64,000 nt of DNA from Arcobacter acticola (GCF_013177675.1 NZ_CP042652.1:124001-188000), one strand, 5' to 3'; positions 1 through 9,346 are shown, counted from the stretch's first letter. The notes: generated by a model from the sequence alone, not told the origin. Made by a program: numbers and translations.

Positions 1-399
1 ATCAACAATTGTAACACTATCAGAAAGTAAAAGTAAACCTTCACTTGCGTAGTCAAGTCTTCCTACACTTAAAAAGTGTTTGTATTTATGATCAAGTGAA
101 TCATAAATTGTACGTCTCCCTTGTGGATCTTTTTTAGAAACAATTTCACCCTTAGGTTTATTGTAAACAATTACAGTAGATATTTTATTTTTATCTTCTT
201 TAATTTTTTTTCTTCCAATTTCAACTTCATCATTATTTGAAACTTTAGTAGCTAAATTAGTAACTACTTTACCATTAATTTTTACCTTACCCTCTTCGAT
301 TAGCTTATCTGCTTCTCTTCTTGAGTAATTACTATTATGTGATAAAAATTTATTTAGTCTTACTAATTCTACTTGTGTTTCTTCTTCTCTTTTTTTCAT
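1..399 (-). CDS. rluB: Ribosomal large-subunit pseudouridine synthase, RluB/RsuA family (N-terminal 133 residues; runs off the window)
   Basis: This enzyme converts uridine to pseudouridine in rRNA. Reading the minus strand from the ATG at 399-397 gives an S4 RNA-binding domain (about residues 14-60, with NYSRREADKLIEEGKVKING). After it comes the start of the catalytic domain with the family signature GRLDYASEGLLLLSD, whose Asp is the expected catalytic residue. The C-terminal part lies outside the window. The start overlaps the kdsD stop as ATGA, so the two are translationally coupled. Whether it acts on 23S (RluB) or 16S (RsuA) rRNA is not settled by this fragment; RluB is the likelier call. 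Confidence 0.85.
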   Translation of the reverse strand, partial: MKKREEETQVELVRLNKFLSHNSNYSRREADKLIEEGKVKINGKVVTNLATKVSNNDEVEIGRKKIKEDKNKISTVIVYNKPKGEIVSKKDPQGRRTIYDSLDHKYKHFLSVGRLDYASEGLLLLSDSVTIVD

Positions 400-1358
400 T
401 TTATACCAGCTTCTATTAAATCATGAATATGTAATACACCAATTAATTTATCATTTTCATCAGTTACAATTAATAGTTGAATTTTATAATCTTCTATTAC
501 TTGAAGTGCATCACTTGCTAAAAGCTCTTTGTTTTTTAATCTTTTTGGATTCATCGTTGCAATATCTTCTACCTTACAATCCATTGAAAAATTATCATTC
601 ATTAAAGCTCTTCTTAAATCCCCATCACTTAGAAGTGCAATTACTTTATCATCTTTATCTGTAATTATTACACTTCCAAGTCTTCCTTCGCTCATTACTA
701 AAATTGCATCTTTTAGTTTTGTTTCACGTGAAACTACAGGAAGATTTTCTTTTCGTAGTAAATCATCAACTTTTACAAAAAGTTGTTTTCCTAAACTTCC
801 ACCTGGATGAAATGAAGCAAAATCCTCTTTTTTAAAATCTCTTTTTCTCATTAAACAAACAGCTAATGCATCGCCCATTGCCATAGTTAAAGTTGTAGAT
901 GACATAGGTGCTGCATCAAGAGGACAACCCTCTTTATCTACTTTTATATTAATAAAAACATCAGCATATTTTGCAAGTGTTGATTCCGGATTTCTAGCCA
1001 TTGCAATTAATGGAATATTAAATCTCTTTAAATGTGGAAGAATCTGAACTAATTCATCACTTTCTCCACTATAAGAAATTCCAAGAACTATATCATTTTC
1101 TCCTATCATTCCTAAATCACCATGCATAGCTTCAGTTGGATGAAGAAAAAATGAGCTAGTTCCAGTACTTGCTAGTGTTGCTGCAATTTTAGCTCCTACA
1201 AGGCCTGATTTACCAACACCTGTGATAATTAACTTGCCCTTAGAAGTCATGATTAAATCAATAGCTTTATCAATATCAAAAGCTACATTATTTGCAGCTT
1301 TTTCTAGTTCTTTTGCTTCTATTAATAATAAATCTTTAACTATCTGTTTAAAATCCAT
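396..1358 (-). CDS. kdsD: D-arabinose 5-phosphate isomerase (KdsD/KpsF family)
   Basis: It interconverts ribulose 5-phosphate and arabinose 5-phosphate, the first step towards KDO for LPS or capsule. The 320-residue length is normal for the family. An SIS sugar-isomerase domain (about residues 30-170) carries the phosphosugar-binding GVGKSG near residue 47 and the HPTEAMHGDLGM segment. Two CBS domains follow (about 205-260 and 268-320). It lies 11 nt downstream of rnj and overlaps rluB by 4 nt, so rsmA-rnj-kdsD-rluB probably form one minus-strand operon. KdsD and KpsF cannot be told apart from sequence; no capsule genes are nearby, which favours the LPS role. Confidence 0.93.
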   Translation of the reverse strand: MDFKQIVKDLLLIEAKELEKAANNVAFDIDKAIDLIMTSKGKLIITGVGKSGLVGAKIAATLASTGTSSFFLHPTEAMHGDLGMIGENDIVLGISYSGESDELVQILPHLKRFNIPLIAMARNPESTLAKYADVFINIKVDKEGCPLDAAPMSSTTLTMAMGDALAVCLMRKRDFKKEDFASFHPGGSLGKQLFVKVDDLLRKENLPVVSRETKLKDAILVMSEGRLGSVIITDKDDKVIALLSDGDLRRALMNDNFSMDCKVEDIATMNPKRLKNKELLASDALQVIEDYKIQLLIVTDENDKLIGVLHIHDLIEAGIK

Positions 1359-1369
1359 TTGTATAATCC

Positions 1370-3334
1370 TTATTGAACAAATATTGTAGGAACTATCATA
1401 GGATATTTTTTATATTTTCTCGTACAATGTTTTCTTACAACTTTTCTTAATTCATCTTCTAAAATTCTATTATTTTTTAAGATGCCTGGTTTTATATTTT
1501 CTAAGAATGTACTTAATAAATCTTCAATTTCTTTAGAGAAGAATTTATCTTGTTTATCAGGAACTAATCCAAAAGAAGTAACTTTTGGTCTTTGAGCCAT
1601 TGTTCTGTCATTCTCATTAATTTGCGCAACAATCATAACAACACCTTCGTTTGCCATTGTTTGTCTATCTAAAATTACATCATCAGAAATTTTGTTGTTT
1701 AATTGATTATCAATATAAACTTTTCCTGTTTTAACTGTTTTTACTTTTTTAAGATATTTAGGGCTTACTTCGATCTGCTCACCATCACTCATGATATAAA
1801 CATTTCTTTCTAATACACCACAATCAATACCTGTTTGTCCATGTTTTAATGCATGATTATATTCACCGTGAACTGGTAAAAAGAATTTAGGTTTAACAAG
1901 TCTAAGCATTAATTTTTGCTCTTCTTGAGAAGCATGTCCAGAAACGTGAATATCACCATAATCTTGATATGCAACTTTAGCTCCAGCTTTTAATAAATGG
2001 TTTATAATACCAGATACACTAGCTTCATTTCCAGGAATTGCTTTAGCAGATAATATAATTTGATCATCTGGCTTTATCTTGATATGTCTATGTTCATGTA
2101 TTGCCATTCTATAAAGTGCTGACATTGATTCACCTTGAGAACCTGTTGTTACAATTAAAACTTCTTTATCATTATATTTATTTACTTCATGTGCTTCAAT
2201 AAATTGATCTTTTGGGAATTTGATATAACCTAAAGTCATTGCTAAATCTAGATTTTTTTCCATTGATCTTCCAATAACACAAATCTTTCTTCCAAATGTT
2301 ATTGCTCTTTCAATTGCTTGCGCAACCCTATGAATATTTGAAGAGAATGTAGACATAAGAATTCTACCTTTTGCTCCTGCAAATAATCTATCAAAAGTTG
2401 GTCCAACAGTTTTTTCTGTTCTTGTAAAACCAGGTGCATGTGAATTAGTTGAATCTGATGTTAAAAGTAAAACACCTTTTTCTCCATAATGTGCAAGTCT
2501 ATGTAAATCTGTTGGTAATCCATCGTATGGAGTATGATCTATTTTGAAATCTCCCGTATGAATCATAGTTCCAGCTTCAGTTGTAACTGCAATACATGAA
2601 CAGTCAATAATAGAGTGAGTAACATGTATCCATTCAACTTCAAACTCCCCTATTTTTATAGGTGTTCTTTTTTGAATTGCTCTTAAATATGATCTATGTT
2701 CTCTCATTTTATGTTCATCAAGTTTTGAACCAATCATTTCTAAAGGTAATGATGTTCCATAAACTGGGAATTGCATTTCTTTAAATAAATATGGCATTGC
2801 ACCAATATGATCTTCGTGACCATGAGTAATAATAATACCAACAATTTTGTCTTTGATTTCTCTAATATAAGTAAAATCAGGAATTAAAATATCAACACCA
2901 TGCATATTCTCATCAGGGAAACTCATACCAACATCAACGATTATTGCCTCATTGTCACTTTCGATAACCATCATGTTACCACCAATCTCACCTAATCCAC
3001 CAAGTGGTGTGATTTTAAGTTTTGATGCAGTGTTAAGATTTAATTTATAATGAGGATTTAATCTATCTCTATGAATTTTTTCATTAATTAAATGTGCTTT
3101 TTTAAGGTCTGTAATCCATCCTTCAGCTTTTTGTTGATTAACAACAGCATTAGCATTTGGATTAGTTTTTGGTTTTGGCTTTCTTTTTTTGAAAGGTGGT
3201 TTTTTTGTTTCTACACCATCTGAAGTTTGTTCATTTGTCGTTGTTGTACTATTAGTATCGTTTACGTTTTGATTAGTTGTCTGAATTTCTTGTTTATTAA
3301 CAACAGCCTGCTCTTCTTTATTTATTTCTTCCAT
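1370..3334 (-). CDS. rnj: Ribonuclease J (metallo-beta-lactamase/beta-CASP exo- and endonuclease)
   Basis: A major mRNA-decay and RNA-processing nuclease of bacteria that lack RNase E. The metallo-beta-lactamase core has the zinc-binding HGHEDH at residues 171-176, after an ITPLGGLGEIGGN strand at about 108-120. A beta-CASP domain and a C-terminal RNase J domain follow. The first 100 or so residues are a low-complexity N/T/Q-rich then Lys/Pro-rich extension. Helicobacter RNase J has a comparable basic extension used for RNA or partner binding, so this fits Campylobacterota. The start overlaps the end of rsmA by 17 nt. Confidence 0.95.
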   Translation of the reverse strand: MEEINKEEQAVVNKQEIQTTNQNVNDTNSTTTTNEQTSDGVETKKPPFKKRKPKPKTNPNANAVVNQQKAEGWITDLKKAHLINEKIHRDRLNPHYKLNLNTASKLKITPLGGLGEIGGNMMVIESDNEAIIVDVGMSFPDENMHGVDILIPDFTYIREIKDKIVGIIITHGHEDHIGAMPYLFKEMQFPVYGTSLPLEMIGSKLDEHKMREHRSYLRAIQKRTPIKIGEFEVEWIHVTHSIIDCSCIAVTTEAGTMIHTGDFKIDHTPYDGLPTDLHRLAHYGEKGVLLLTSDSTNSHAPGFTRTEKTVGPTFDRLFAGAKGRILMSTFSSNIHRVAQAIERAITFGRKICVIGRSMEKNLDLAMTLGYIKFPKDQFIEAHEVNKYNDKEVLIVTTGSQGESMSALYRMAIHEHRHIKIKPDDQIILSAKAIPGNEASVSGIINHLLKAGAKVAYQDYGDIHVSGHASQEEQKLMLRLVKPKFFLPVHGEYNHALKHGQTGIDCGVLERNVYIMSDGEQIEVSPKYLKKVKTVKTGKVYIDNQLNNKISDDVILDRQTMANEGVVMIVAQINENDRTMAQRPKVTSFGLVPDKQDKFFSKEIEDLLSTFLENIKPGILKNNRILEDELRKVVRKHCTRKYKKYPMIVPTIFVQ

Positions 3335-4115
3335 CTTTTACCCTTGTATGCATTTGGCTATACAAAGATGAACTTACTTCATGAGGTCTAACATTATCAT
3401 CAATATTTAACTCTTTATAAATTTCTGAAATGGCTTCTTTACTTAGAACTGACGTAAGGTTTTTAGAAAGTTTTTTTCTTGGTTGCACAAAGCATGCTTT
3501 TAAAAACTTATTAAAATCTTTATCAAGAACTTTATCCATATCTTTTTTTATAAAAAGTATAGAGGACATTATTTTAGGCGGTGGATCAAAGGATTCAGGA
3601 GGAACATCAAATAGAATTCTAGAATCAATAGAAATTAATTCAGTAATAATACCTAAAGATGAATACTCTTTTTCTTTTACCCGTGCAGTAAATTTTTCTG
3701 CAACTTCTTTTTGAACCATAACAATAATATTCTCGCAAGCGCTATCTTCAAACGCTCTTAATATAATGTTTGTTGCAATATAGTATGGTAGATTTGCAAT
3801 TAAATCATATCTACCATCATGTAGGGTCTTTTGCTTATCCCAAGCCTCTAAAACGTCAGTGTGGATCAGTTTTAGTCTACCCTCTTCTATCTCTATTGCA
3901 AATTTAGACTCTAAGATTCTGATTAAATCAGTATCTACTTCATAAGCAGTCATATCTTTGTACTTGACTAAGTTTTTGGTCAAATCACCTAATCCAGGCC
4001 CAATTTCCACGATGTAATTATTCTTGGTGGGCATCGATTGGATGATCTTATCCAAAATAGTCGTATCTTTTAAAAAGTTTTGTCCGTATTGTTTTTTTGC
4101 TTTTACTTTTTCCAT
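3318..4115 (-). CDS. rsmA: 16S rRNA (adenine1518/1519-N6)-dimethyltransferase KsgA/RsmA
   Basis: It dimethylates two adjacent adenosines in the 3'-terminal hairpin of 16S rRNA during 30S maturation. The 265-residue protein starts with the family motif KKQYGQNFLKD. It has the SAM-binding VEIGPGLGDLT at about residues 37-47 and the catalytic NLPYY at about 108-112. It is the first gene of the apparent rsmA-rnj-kdsD-rluB operon and is divergent from hisF across a 73-nt gap that must hold both promoters. The rsmA-rnj pairing also occurs in other Campylobacterota. Confidence 0.96.
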   Translation of the reverse strand: MEKVKAKKQYGQNFLKDTTILDKIIQSMPTKNNYIVEIGPGLGDLTKNLVKYKDMTAYEVDTDLIRILESKFAIEIEEGRLKLIHTDVLEAWDKQKTLHDGRYDLIANLPYYIATNIILRAFEDSACENIIVMVQKEVAEKFTARVKEKEYSSLGIITELISIDSRILFDVPPESFDPPPKIMSSILFIKKDMDKVLDKDFNKFLKACFVQPRKKLSKNLTSVLSKEAISEIYKELNIDDNVRPHEVSSSLYSQMHTRVKDGRNK

Positions 4116-4188
4116 AATTGCAAGGAGTATATCTGCTTTTAACTTACAATTAGATAAGATAATATCTAGTTATTATTAAGGATTATAT

Positions 4189-4950
4189 TTGAGTAGTTTT
4201 GCAAAAAGAATAATACCATGTTTAGATGTTGATAATGGAAGAGTTGTAAAAGGTGTAAACTTCGTTGGTCTTCGTGATGCAGGGGATCCTGTGGAAGTTG
4301 CGAAAAGATACAATGCAGAAGGTGCCGATGAAATAACTTTCTTAGATATTACAGCTAGTCATGAAAATAGAGGAACTATTGTAGATATTGTTAAAAAAGT
4401 TGCCCAAGAGGTTTTTATTCCTTTAACTGTTGGTGGAGGAATTAGAAAACTTGAAGATATTTACGCCTTATTAAATGTAGGATGTGACAAAGTTTCTATT
4501 AACTCATCAGCTGTTAGTAATCCTGATTTAATAAATGAAAGTTCAAAAAGATTTGGTTCACAATGTATTGTGGTAGCCATTGATGTAAAAAGAGTACCTG
4601 ATGGAACTTATCACGTTTTTGTAAAAGGTGGTAGAGAAGATACGGGTCTTGATGCATTAGCATGGGCTAAAGAGGTCTATGATAGAGGTGCAGGTGAGAT
4701 ACTTTTAACTTCTATGGATACAGATGGTGCTAAAACTGGATTTGAATTAAATATTACACAACAAATATCAAAATTAGTTGATATTCCAGTAATCGCAAGT
4801 GGAGGAGCTGGAACAATGGATCATATCAAAGAAGCTTTTGAATGTGGTGCAAGTGCTGCATTAGCTGCTTCAATTTTCCACTTTAAAGAGATTGATATTA
4901 TGGACTTAAAAAAATATTTAAGAGCAAATAACATCCCTGTAAGGATATAA
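4189..4950 (+). CDS. hisF: Imidazole glycerol phosphate synthase subunit HisF
   Basis: The cyclase subunit of IGP synthase; with HisH it makes imidazole glycerol phosphate and AICAR in histidine synthesis. It is a 253-residue TIM barrel. [16 protein letters not shown] contains the N-terminal catalytic Asp (D13 here), and the second catalytic Asp lies in [10 protein letters not shown] near residue 132. Phosphate-binding glycine segments VGGGIRK and ASGGAG are present. The start is a TTG at 4189, chosen because it gives the standard N-terminus [13 protein letters not shown] and there is no ATG nearby. The gene stands apart from other his genes (hisZ at 40.7 kb, hisIE at 49.8 kb). Confidence 0.96.
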   Translation: MSSFAKRIIPCLDVDNGRVVKGVNFVGLRDAGDPVEVAKRYNAEGADEITFLDITASHENRGTIVDIVKKVAQEVFIPLTVGGGIRKLEDIYALLNVGCDKVSINSSAVSNPDLINESSKRFGSQCIVVAIDVKRVPDGTYHVFVKGGREDTGLDALAWAKEVYDRGAGEILLTSMDTDGAKTGFELNITQQISKLVDIPVIASGGAGTMDHIKEAFECGASAALAASIFHFKEIDIMDLKKYLRANNIPVRI

Positions 4951-4951
4951 A

Positions 4952-5635
4952 ATGAAAAAATTGTTACCATTATTACTATTACCTATTTTATCTTTTTCAT
5001 ATGAAATAAATTTTAATAAAAGTTTTTCAAAAGTTGTAAATCCTGATTTATTAAATACATACATAAATATAAATGTAGAAAAAAAAGATGAATCAAAGGT
5101 AAATATTGAAATAGAGAAATTTAATGATTTTATGAAAAATAATAAAAGCATTACATTGAAAAATGGAAGTTTTACATTAAGTCCAAAATATAAGTATTAT
5201 GAAAATAAGCAAGAATTTGTGGGATATGTAGGAAGTCTTAGATATACAGCTGAATCAACAGATGCTAAAAAACTTAATAGTTTTATGGATGAATTGATTT
5301 CTATAAAAGATAGTACAAAATCAGAAGATGTAAAGTTGAATATTTCAAATGTATCATGGAAAATAAGTGATGAATTGCAAAATAAGAGTTATGATGAATT
5401 AAGATTAGAGTCAATTACTTGGCTTGAATCTTACTCAAAAACATTATCTACTAAGTTATCAAAGTCTTGTGAGATTAAAACAATAAATGTTAATGAATCA
5501 CAAAATGAAAATATTATGTATGCAAGAGCTGAAATGGCATATTCATCAAAAGCAAAGGTAGCTGCTGATGTGGCACCTATTAATAGTGAACAAAATATCA
5601 ATATTAATCCAAATTTTACATTGGAATGTAAATGA
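4952..5635 (+). CDS. Periplasmic SIMPL-domain (DUF541) protein
   Basis: A 227-residue protein with a clear signal peptide (MKKLLPLLLLPILSFS, cleavage near residue 16), so it acts in the periplasm. The body fits the SIMPL/DUF541 family: an alternating strand pattern, the segment TLSPKYKYYENKQEFVGYVG where the family has its conserved Y-x-Y / G-Y-x-A-x region, and two late cysteines (SKSCEI and the C-terminal LECK) that could form a disulfide. The family has no settled biochemical role. It begins 1 nt after hisF and its stop overlaps the next gene as ATGA, so it is probably co-transcribed with both. Confidence 0.75.
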   Translation: MKKLLPLLLLPILSFSYEINFNKSFSKVVNPDLLNTYININVEKKDESKVNIEIEKFNDFMKNNKSITLKNGSFTLSPKYKYYENKQEFVGYVGSLRYTAESTDAKKLNSFMDELISIKDSTKSEDVKLNISNVSWKISDELQNKSYDELRLESITWLESYSKTLSTKLSKSCEIKTINVNESQNENIMYARAEMAYSSKAKVAADVAPINSEQNININPNFTLECK

Positions 5636-6168
5636 TTATTTGCGCAGGAAGAAATGAAACATTTCCTTTTGCTCACCCTATTGGTGTGGGTTTAATTGAA
5701 TCTGCAATTAACTTAACTAGGATGTGTTTATTTGATAAACCTGACTATTTACTTTTTGTAGGAAGCGCGGGCTCTTATGGTAACCATCGAATACTTGATA
5801 TAGTTGAATCAAAAAGAGCTTCAAATATAGAACTTGGTTTTTTAACGCAAAGTGCATATACACCCCTTGATAATGTTTTAGAATCAGAAAATAAATTTGC
5901 TAGAAATGACACTATTGTAAATTCATCAAATTATATATCTACAAATGAAAAATTATGTAAAGAGTTTTTGGACTATGGTGTTGGAATTGAAAATATGGAA
6001 TTTTTTTCAATTTTAAGTGTTGCAAAAGAGTTTGAAATTCCAGTTGCTGGAATATTTGTAATAACAAACTATACAAATGAGAGTGCCCATGAAGATTTTA
6101 TAAAAAATCACAAAGAGGCAGTGGATAAATTAACAAAATATTTAATAGAAAAAAATATAATAAAATAA
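5632..6168 (+). CDS. Nucleoside phosphorylase / nucleosidase-family protein (substrate unknown)
   Basis: A 178-residue member of the PNP/UDP phosphorylase superfamily. It shows the core pattern of the family: an N-terminal strand MIICAGRNETFPFAHPIGVG, the phosphate or ribose-contacting YLLFVGSAGSYG (about residues 39-50), and the purine-pocket-like GVGIENMEFFSI, where VENMEF is the typical nucleosidase motif. It is shorter than PNP, MTAN or MqnB (about 220-240 residues), and the C-terminal N-Y-T-N-E-S replaces the usual S-D-x-A. The start overlaps the SIMPL stop (ATGA). A role in futalosine or methylthioadenosine metabolism is possible but not shown. Confidence 0.65.
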   Translation: MIICAGRNETFPFAHPIGVGLIESAINLTRMCLFDKPDYLLFVGSAGSYGNHRILDIVESKRASNIELGFLTQSAYTPLDNVLESENKFARNDTIVNSSNYISTNEKLCKEFLDYGVGIENMEFFSILSVAKEFEIPVAGIFVITNYTNESAHEDFIKNHKEAVDKLTKYLIEKNIIK

Positions 6169-6188
6169 AAGAAATTGGATAAATTATA

Positions 6189-7271
6189 ATGGCAAAAGAA
6201 GGAATACCATCTATATATGATTACACATTAGATGAATTAAAAGAAAAATTAAAACCATCATTTAGAGCAAAACAAGTTTATAACTGGCTTTATAAAAAAT
6301 ATGCAAACTCTTATGATGAAATGAAAAATATACCAAATGAATTAAAAGAAGATTTGAAAGCAAACTATCCTATTGATGTGATGACTATTATTAAAAAAGA
6401 GCAAAGTATAGATGGAAGCATTAAATATCTTTTTAAATTAAGAGATAATCTTACTGTTGAAGCTGTTTTGCTTTTAATGAAAGATAAGAAAAAAGATGAA
6501 GATGGAAATATTATAAGAAGTGAAAAATACACTGTTTGTATTTCGTCTCAAGTTGGCTGTAAAGTAGGATGTTCTTTTTGTTTAACTGCAAAAGGTGGCT
6601 TTGTAAGAAATCTTACAGTTGGAGAATATATAGCTCAAATTGTAAACATAAAAAGAGATAATGATATAGCTGAAAATAAAGCTTTAAATATTGTTTATAT
6701 GGGAATGGGAGAGCCTTTAGACAACTTTACTAATTTTATTAAAGCTGTTAGCATTTTCTCTGAATTAGATGGTTTAGCAATAAGTAGAAGAAGACAAACT
6801 GTTTCAACATCAGGAATTGCATCAAAAATTGAAAAACTGGGACAAATAGATTTAGGAATTCAACTAGCAATTTCTTTACATGCTGTTGATGATGAGTTAA
6901 GAAGTGAATTAATTCCAATGAATAAAGCGTATAATATCGCTTCAATTATTGATGCAGTTAAAAAATTCCCAATAGATACTAGAAAGAAAGTTATGTTTGA
7001 ATATTTAGTAATCAAAGGTAAAAATGATTCAGTTGATGCTGCAAAAAAATTAATAAAACTTTTAAATGGTATTCAAGCAAAAGTGAATCTAATTTACTTT
7101 AATCCATATCCAGGAACAACATATCAACGACCTGAAGAGCAAGATATGTTAAGATTTAAAGATTATTTAAATGAACGTGGATTAATATGTACAATTAGAG
7201 AATCAAAAGGAATAGATATTAGTGCTGCTTGTGGGCAGCTAAAGGAGAAAGACGCAAATGGGGATTCTTGA
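6189..7271 (+). CDS. rlmN: Dual-specificity 23S rRNA/tRNA adenine C2-methyltransferase RlmN
   Basis: A radical-SAM enzyme that methylates C2 of A2503 in 23S rRNA and A37 in some tRNAs. The 360-residue length is typical. The iron-sulfur-binding cysteines C124, C128 and C131 (CKVGCSFC) are present. So are the SAM-contacting MGMGEPLDN, the glutamate in the LTVEAVLL strand (about residue 91), and the C-terminal methyl-carrying cysteine in SAACGQL (about residue 348). Its last 14 nt overlap the start of a small membrane-peptide gene. Confidence 0.96.
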   Translation: MAKEGIPSIYDYTLDELKEKLKPSFRAKQVYNWLYKKYANSYDEMKNIPNELKEDLKANYPIDVMTIIKKEQSIDGSIKYLFKLRDNLTVEAVLLLMKDKKKDEDGNIIRSEKYTVCISSQVGCKVGCSFCLTAKGGFVRNLTVGEYIAQIVNIKRDNDIAENKALNIVYMGMGEPLDNFTNFIKAVSIFSELDGLAISRRRQTVSTSGIASKIEKLGQIDLGIQLAISLHAVDDELRSELIPMNKAYNIASIIDAVKKFPIDTRKKVMFEYLVIKGKNDSVDAAKKLIKLLNGIQAKVNLIYFNPYPGTTYQRPEEQDMLRFKDYLNERGLICTIRESKGIDISAACGQLKEKDANGDS

Positions 7272-7359
7272 GATATCGCTTTTAGTTTTTATAGCTCTAG
7301 TAGCGATTGTAACAGGCGTGGGATTTTATATACAAAACAAAAAAGAAGAGGAGAAATAA
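7258..7359 (+). CDS. 33-residue single-pass membrane peptide
   Basis: ATG at 7258, stop at 7357-7359. A good Shine-Dalgarno (AAGGAGA, about 7240-7246) sits inside the end of rlmN at proper spacing. The product begins MGILEISLLVFIALVAIVTG, a clear transmembrane helix, and ends with the charged tail YIQNKKEEEK. It overlaps rlmN by 14 nt and ends 4 nt before gltX, so it lies in a translationally coupled chain. No family is recognised. It is supported by start context, overlap geometry and composition, not by homology. Confidence 0.6.
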   Translation: MGILEISLLVFIALVAIVTGVGFYIQNKKEEEK

Positions 7360-7363
7360 TTTA

Positions 7364-8773
7364 ATGGCAATTACAAGATTTGCACCAAGTCCAACTGGTT
7401 ACCTTCATATAGGAGGTTTAAGAACATCTTTATATAGTTATTTATGGGCAAGAAAAACAGGTGGTGAATTCAGACTAAGAGTTGAAGATACAGACACAGC
7501 TAGAAATAATGAAGATGCGATGGAAGCTATTATTAATGCTTTTGAATGGGTTGGATTAAATTATGATGGAGAAGTGTTTTATCAATCAAAAAGAACAGAT
7601 GTTTATAAAATATATATTGATAAATTACTTGAAAGTGGCAAAGCATATAAATGTTATATGAGTAAAGATGAATTAGATGCTTTAAGAGCAAGACAAGAAG
7701 CTGCAAAACAAAGTCCAAGATATGATGGAACTTGGAGACCTGAAGAGGGTAAAGTATTACCACCAATTCCAGAAGGAGTTGAACCAGTTATTAGAATCAA
7801 AGCACCAACAATAGGAACTATTGAGTTTGATGATGGAGTAAAAGGTTATATGAAATTTGATGCTAATCAAGTAGATGATTATGTAATTGCTAGATCTAAT
7901 GGAATGCCAACGTATAACTTTGTTGTTGCTATTGATGATGCATTAATGGGAATGACTGATGTAATAAGAGGAGATGACCATTTATCAAATACGCCAAAAC
8001 AAATTGTAATATATAATGCTTTAGGATTTGAAGTTCCTAAATTCTACCATGTTGCAATGATTAATAATCCATCGGGTAAAAAATTATCTAAAAGAGATGG
8101 TGCAATGGATGTTATGGATTATAAAAGATTAGGTTATTTACCAGAAGCATTATTGAATTTTTTAGTAAGACTCGGTTGGTCACATGGAGATCAAGAGATA
8201 TTTTCAATGGAAGAGATGTTAGAATTATTTGATCCAACAAACTTAAATAAATCAGCTTCTTCATTTAATGCAGAAAAACTTTTATGGTTAAATTCTGAAT
8301 ATATTAAAGCTGTATCAAATGATAGATTAATTGAAGAATTAAAATTCTTTGATATTGATTTATCTCATCATCCAAAAAGAACAGAACTTTTGGATTTATC
8401 AAAACAAAGAGCACAAACATTAGTAGAAATGAAAAAATCAATTACAGATATTTTAGATGTACCTAGTTTTTATGAAGAAAGTGGAGTTAAAAAATTTGTA
8501 AAAGAGGATACAAAAGCATTTTTAGAAAAATATATCAATCTATTAGAAAAAAATAAAGATGATCTATATGATGTTACAAAAGTAGAAGATATTACAAAAC
8601 CATTTATTGCTGAAAATGGCTTGAAATTCCCTCAATTATTTCAACCAATTAGAATAGCATTAACAGGTGGAACACAAGCACCATCTGTATATGATATCAT
8701 TGCTATATTGGGCTTTAATGAGGTTTCTTCAAGATTAGAAACTGCCTTAAAAAGAAATTTTCAAAATACTTGA
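7364..8773 (+). CDS. gltX: Glutamyl-tRNA synthetase
   Basis: A class I aminoacyl-tRNA synthetase charging tRNA-Glu, or tRNA-Gln in organisms that use GatCAB. 469 residues. The HIGH-type motif is in FAPSPTGYLHIGG (residues 6-18) and the KMSKS-type motif is KLSKRDG at about 243. The RVEDTDTAR segment binds the amino acid. Many Campylobacterota carry two GluRS paralogues, one of which charges tRNA-Gln specifically. Which one this is cannot be read from the sequence without comparison. It lies 4 nt after the 33-residue peptide gene. Confidence 0.95.
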   Translation: MAITRFAPSPTGYLHIGGLRTSLYSYLWARKTGGEFRLRVEDTDTARNNEDAMEAIINAFEWVGLNYDGEVFYQSKRTDVYKIYIDKLLESGKAYKCYMSKDELDALRARQEAAKQSPRYDGTWRPEEGKVLPPIPEGVEPVIRIKAPTIGTIEFDDGVKGYMKFDANQVDDYVIARSNGMPTYNFVVAIDDALMGMTDVIRGDDHLSNTPKQIVIYNALGFEVPKFYHVAMINNPSGKKLSKRDGAMDVMDYKRLGYLPEALLNFLVRLGWSHGDQEIFSMEEMLELFDPTNLNKSASSFNAEKLLWLNSEYIKAVSNDRLIEELKFFDIDLSHHPKRTELLDLSKQRAQTLVEMKKSITDILDVPSFYEESGVKKFVKEDTKAFLEKYINLLEKNKDDLYDVTKVEDITKPFIAENGLKFPQLFQPIRIALTGGTQAPSVYDIIAILGFNEVSSRLETALKRNFQNT

Positions 8774-8826
8774 TTATTTAAAAATAATCAGGCATAATAT
8801 TATGACATTTACAAAGGATAGAATAG

Positions 8827-9093
8827 ATGAACATTTACGTAGGTAATTTATCATACAGAATGAATGATAAAGAGTTAGAAGAAGTTTTCTCAAAGTTTGG
8901 TGCAGTAAAAAGTGCAAAAGTTATCATGGATAGAGAGACAGGAAAATCAAAAGGTTTTGGTTTCATTGAAATGGAAGATGCATCAGCTGGGACTAAAGCA
9001 ATTGAAGCTTTAAATGGTAATGACTGCGAAGGTAGAACTTTAAGAGTTAATGAAGCAAAACCTAGAGAAGAAAGACCAAGAAGACAATTCTAA
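8827..9093 (+). CDS. Single-RRM RNA-binding protein
   Basis: An 88-residue protein made of one RNA-recognition motif. RNP2 is NIYVGNLSY at residues 2-10 and RNP1 is KGFGFIEM at about 44-51, with the usual aromatic residues for stacking on RNA bases. A short Arg-rich tail (PREERPRRQF) follows. Bacterial RRM proteins of this size occur in Campylobacterota and cyanobacteria and are thought to act as RNA chaperones or post-transcriptional regulators. The gene stands alone, 53 nt after gltX, and is followed by a stem-loop. Confidence 0.9.
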   Translation: MNIYVGNLSYRMNDKELEEVFSKFGAVKSAKVIMDRETGKSKGFGFIEMEDASAGTKAIEALNGNDCEGRTLRVNEAKPREERPRRQF

Positions 9094-9104
9094 TTTTAAG
9101 TTAA

Positions 9105-9129
9105 AGTAGCATTTATATTAAATGCTACT
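9105..9129. terminator. Stem-loop after the RRM gene
   Basis: A perfect 11-bp stem (AGTAGCATTTA / TAAATGCTACT) with a 3-nt loop starts 12 nt after the RRM stop. No T-run follows directly; a T-rich stretch comes about 20 nt later. It is probably a transcript-end or stabilising structure. Confidence 0.5.
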
Positions 9130-9201
9130 AACTTATTACTTATGCTTAACTTTTTTTAAAAGTTACTCATCAAAAAAATCATAAAATATAGAAATTTAGA
9201 C

Positions 9202-9275
9202 GCTCCTTATTAATTCCTATTATATGGAATTATTTTTATTTTATAAATAATTATTTATTAATATAAGGAGCTTTT
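9202..9275. terminator. Long imperfect inverted repeat upstream of the two-component system
   Basis: GCTCCTTATTAAT (about 9202-9214) pairs with ATTAATATAAGGAGC (about 9257-9271, 2-nt bulge) and TTTT follows. An inner hairpin AATTCC / GGAATT lies at about 9212-9231. It looks like a composite terminator insulating the RRM gene from the metal island. Confidence 0.4.
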
Positions 9276-9346
9276 CTATAACTTATCAAAAAAACTCCAA
9301 AACATCCCTAAATAATTTTATGCTACAATTTTAGCAAGGAATTTTA

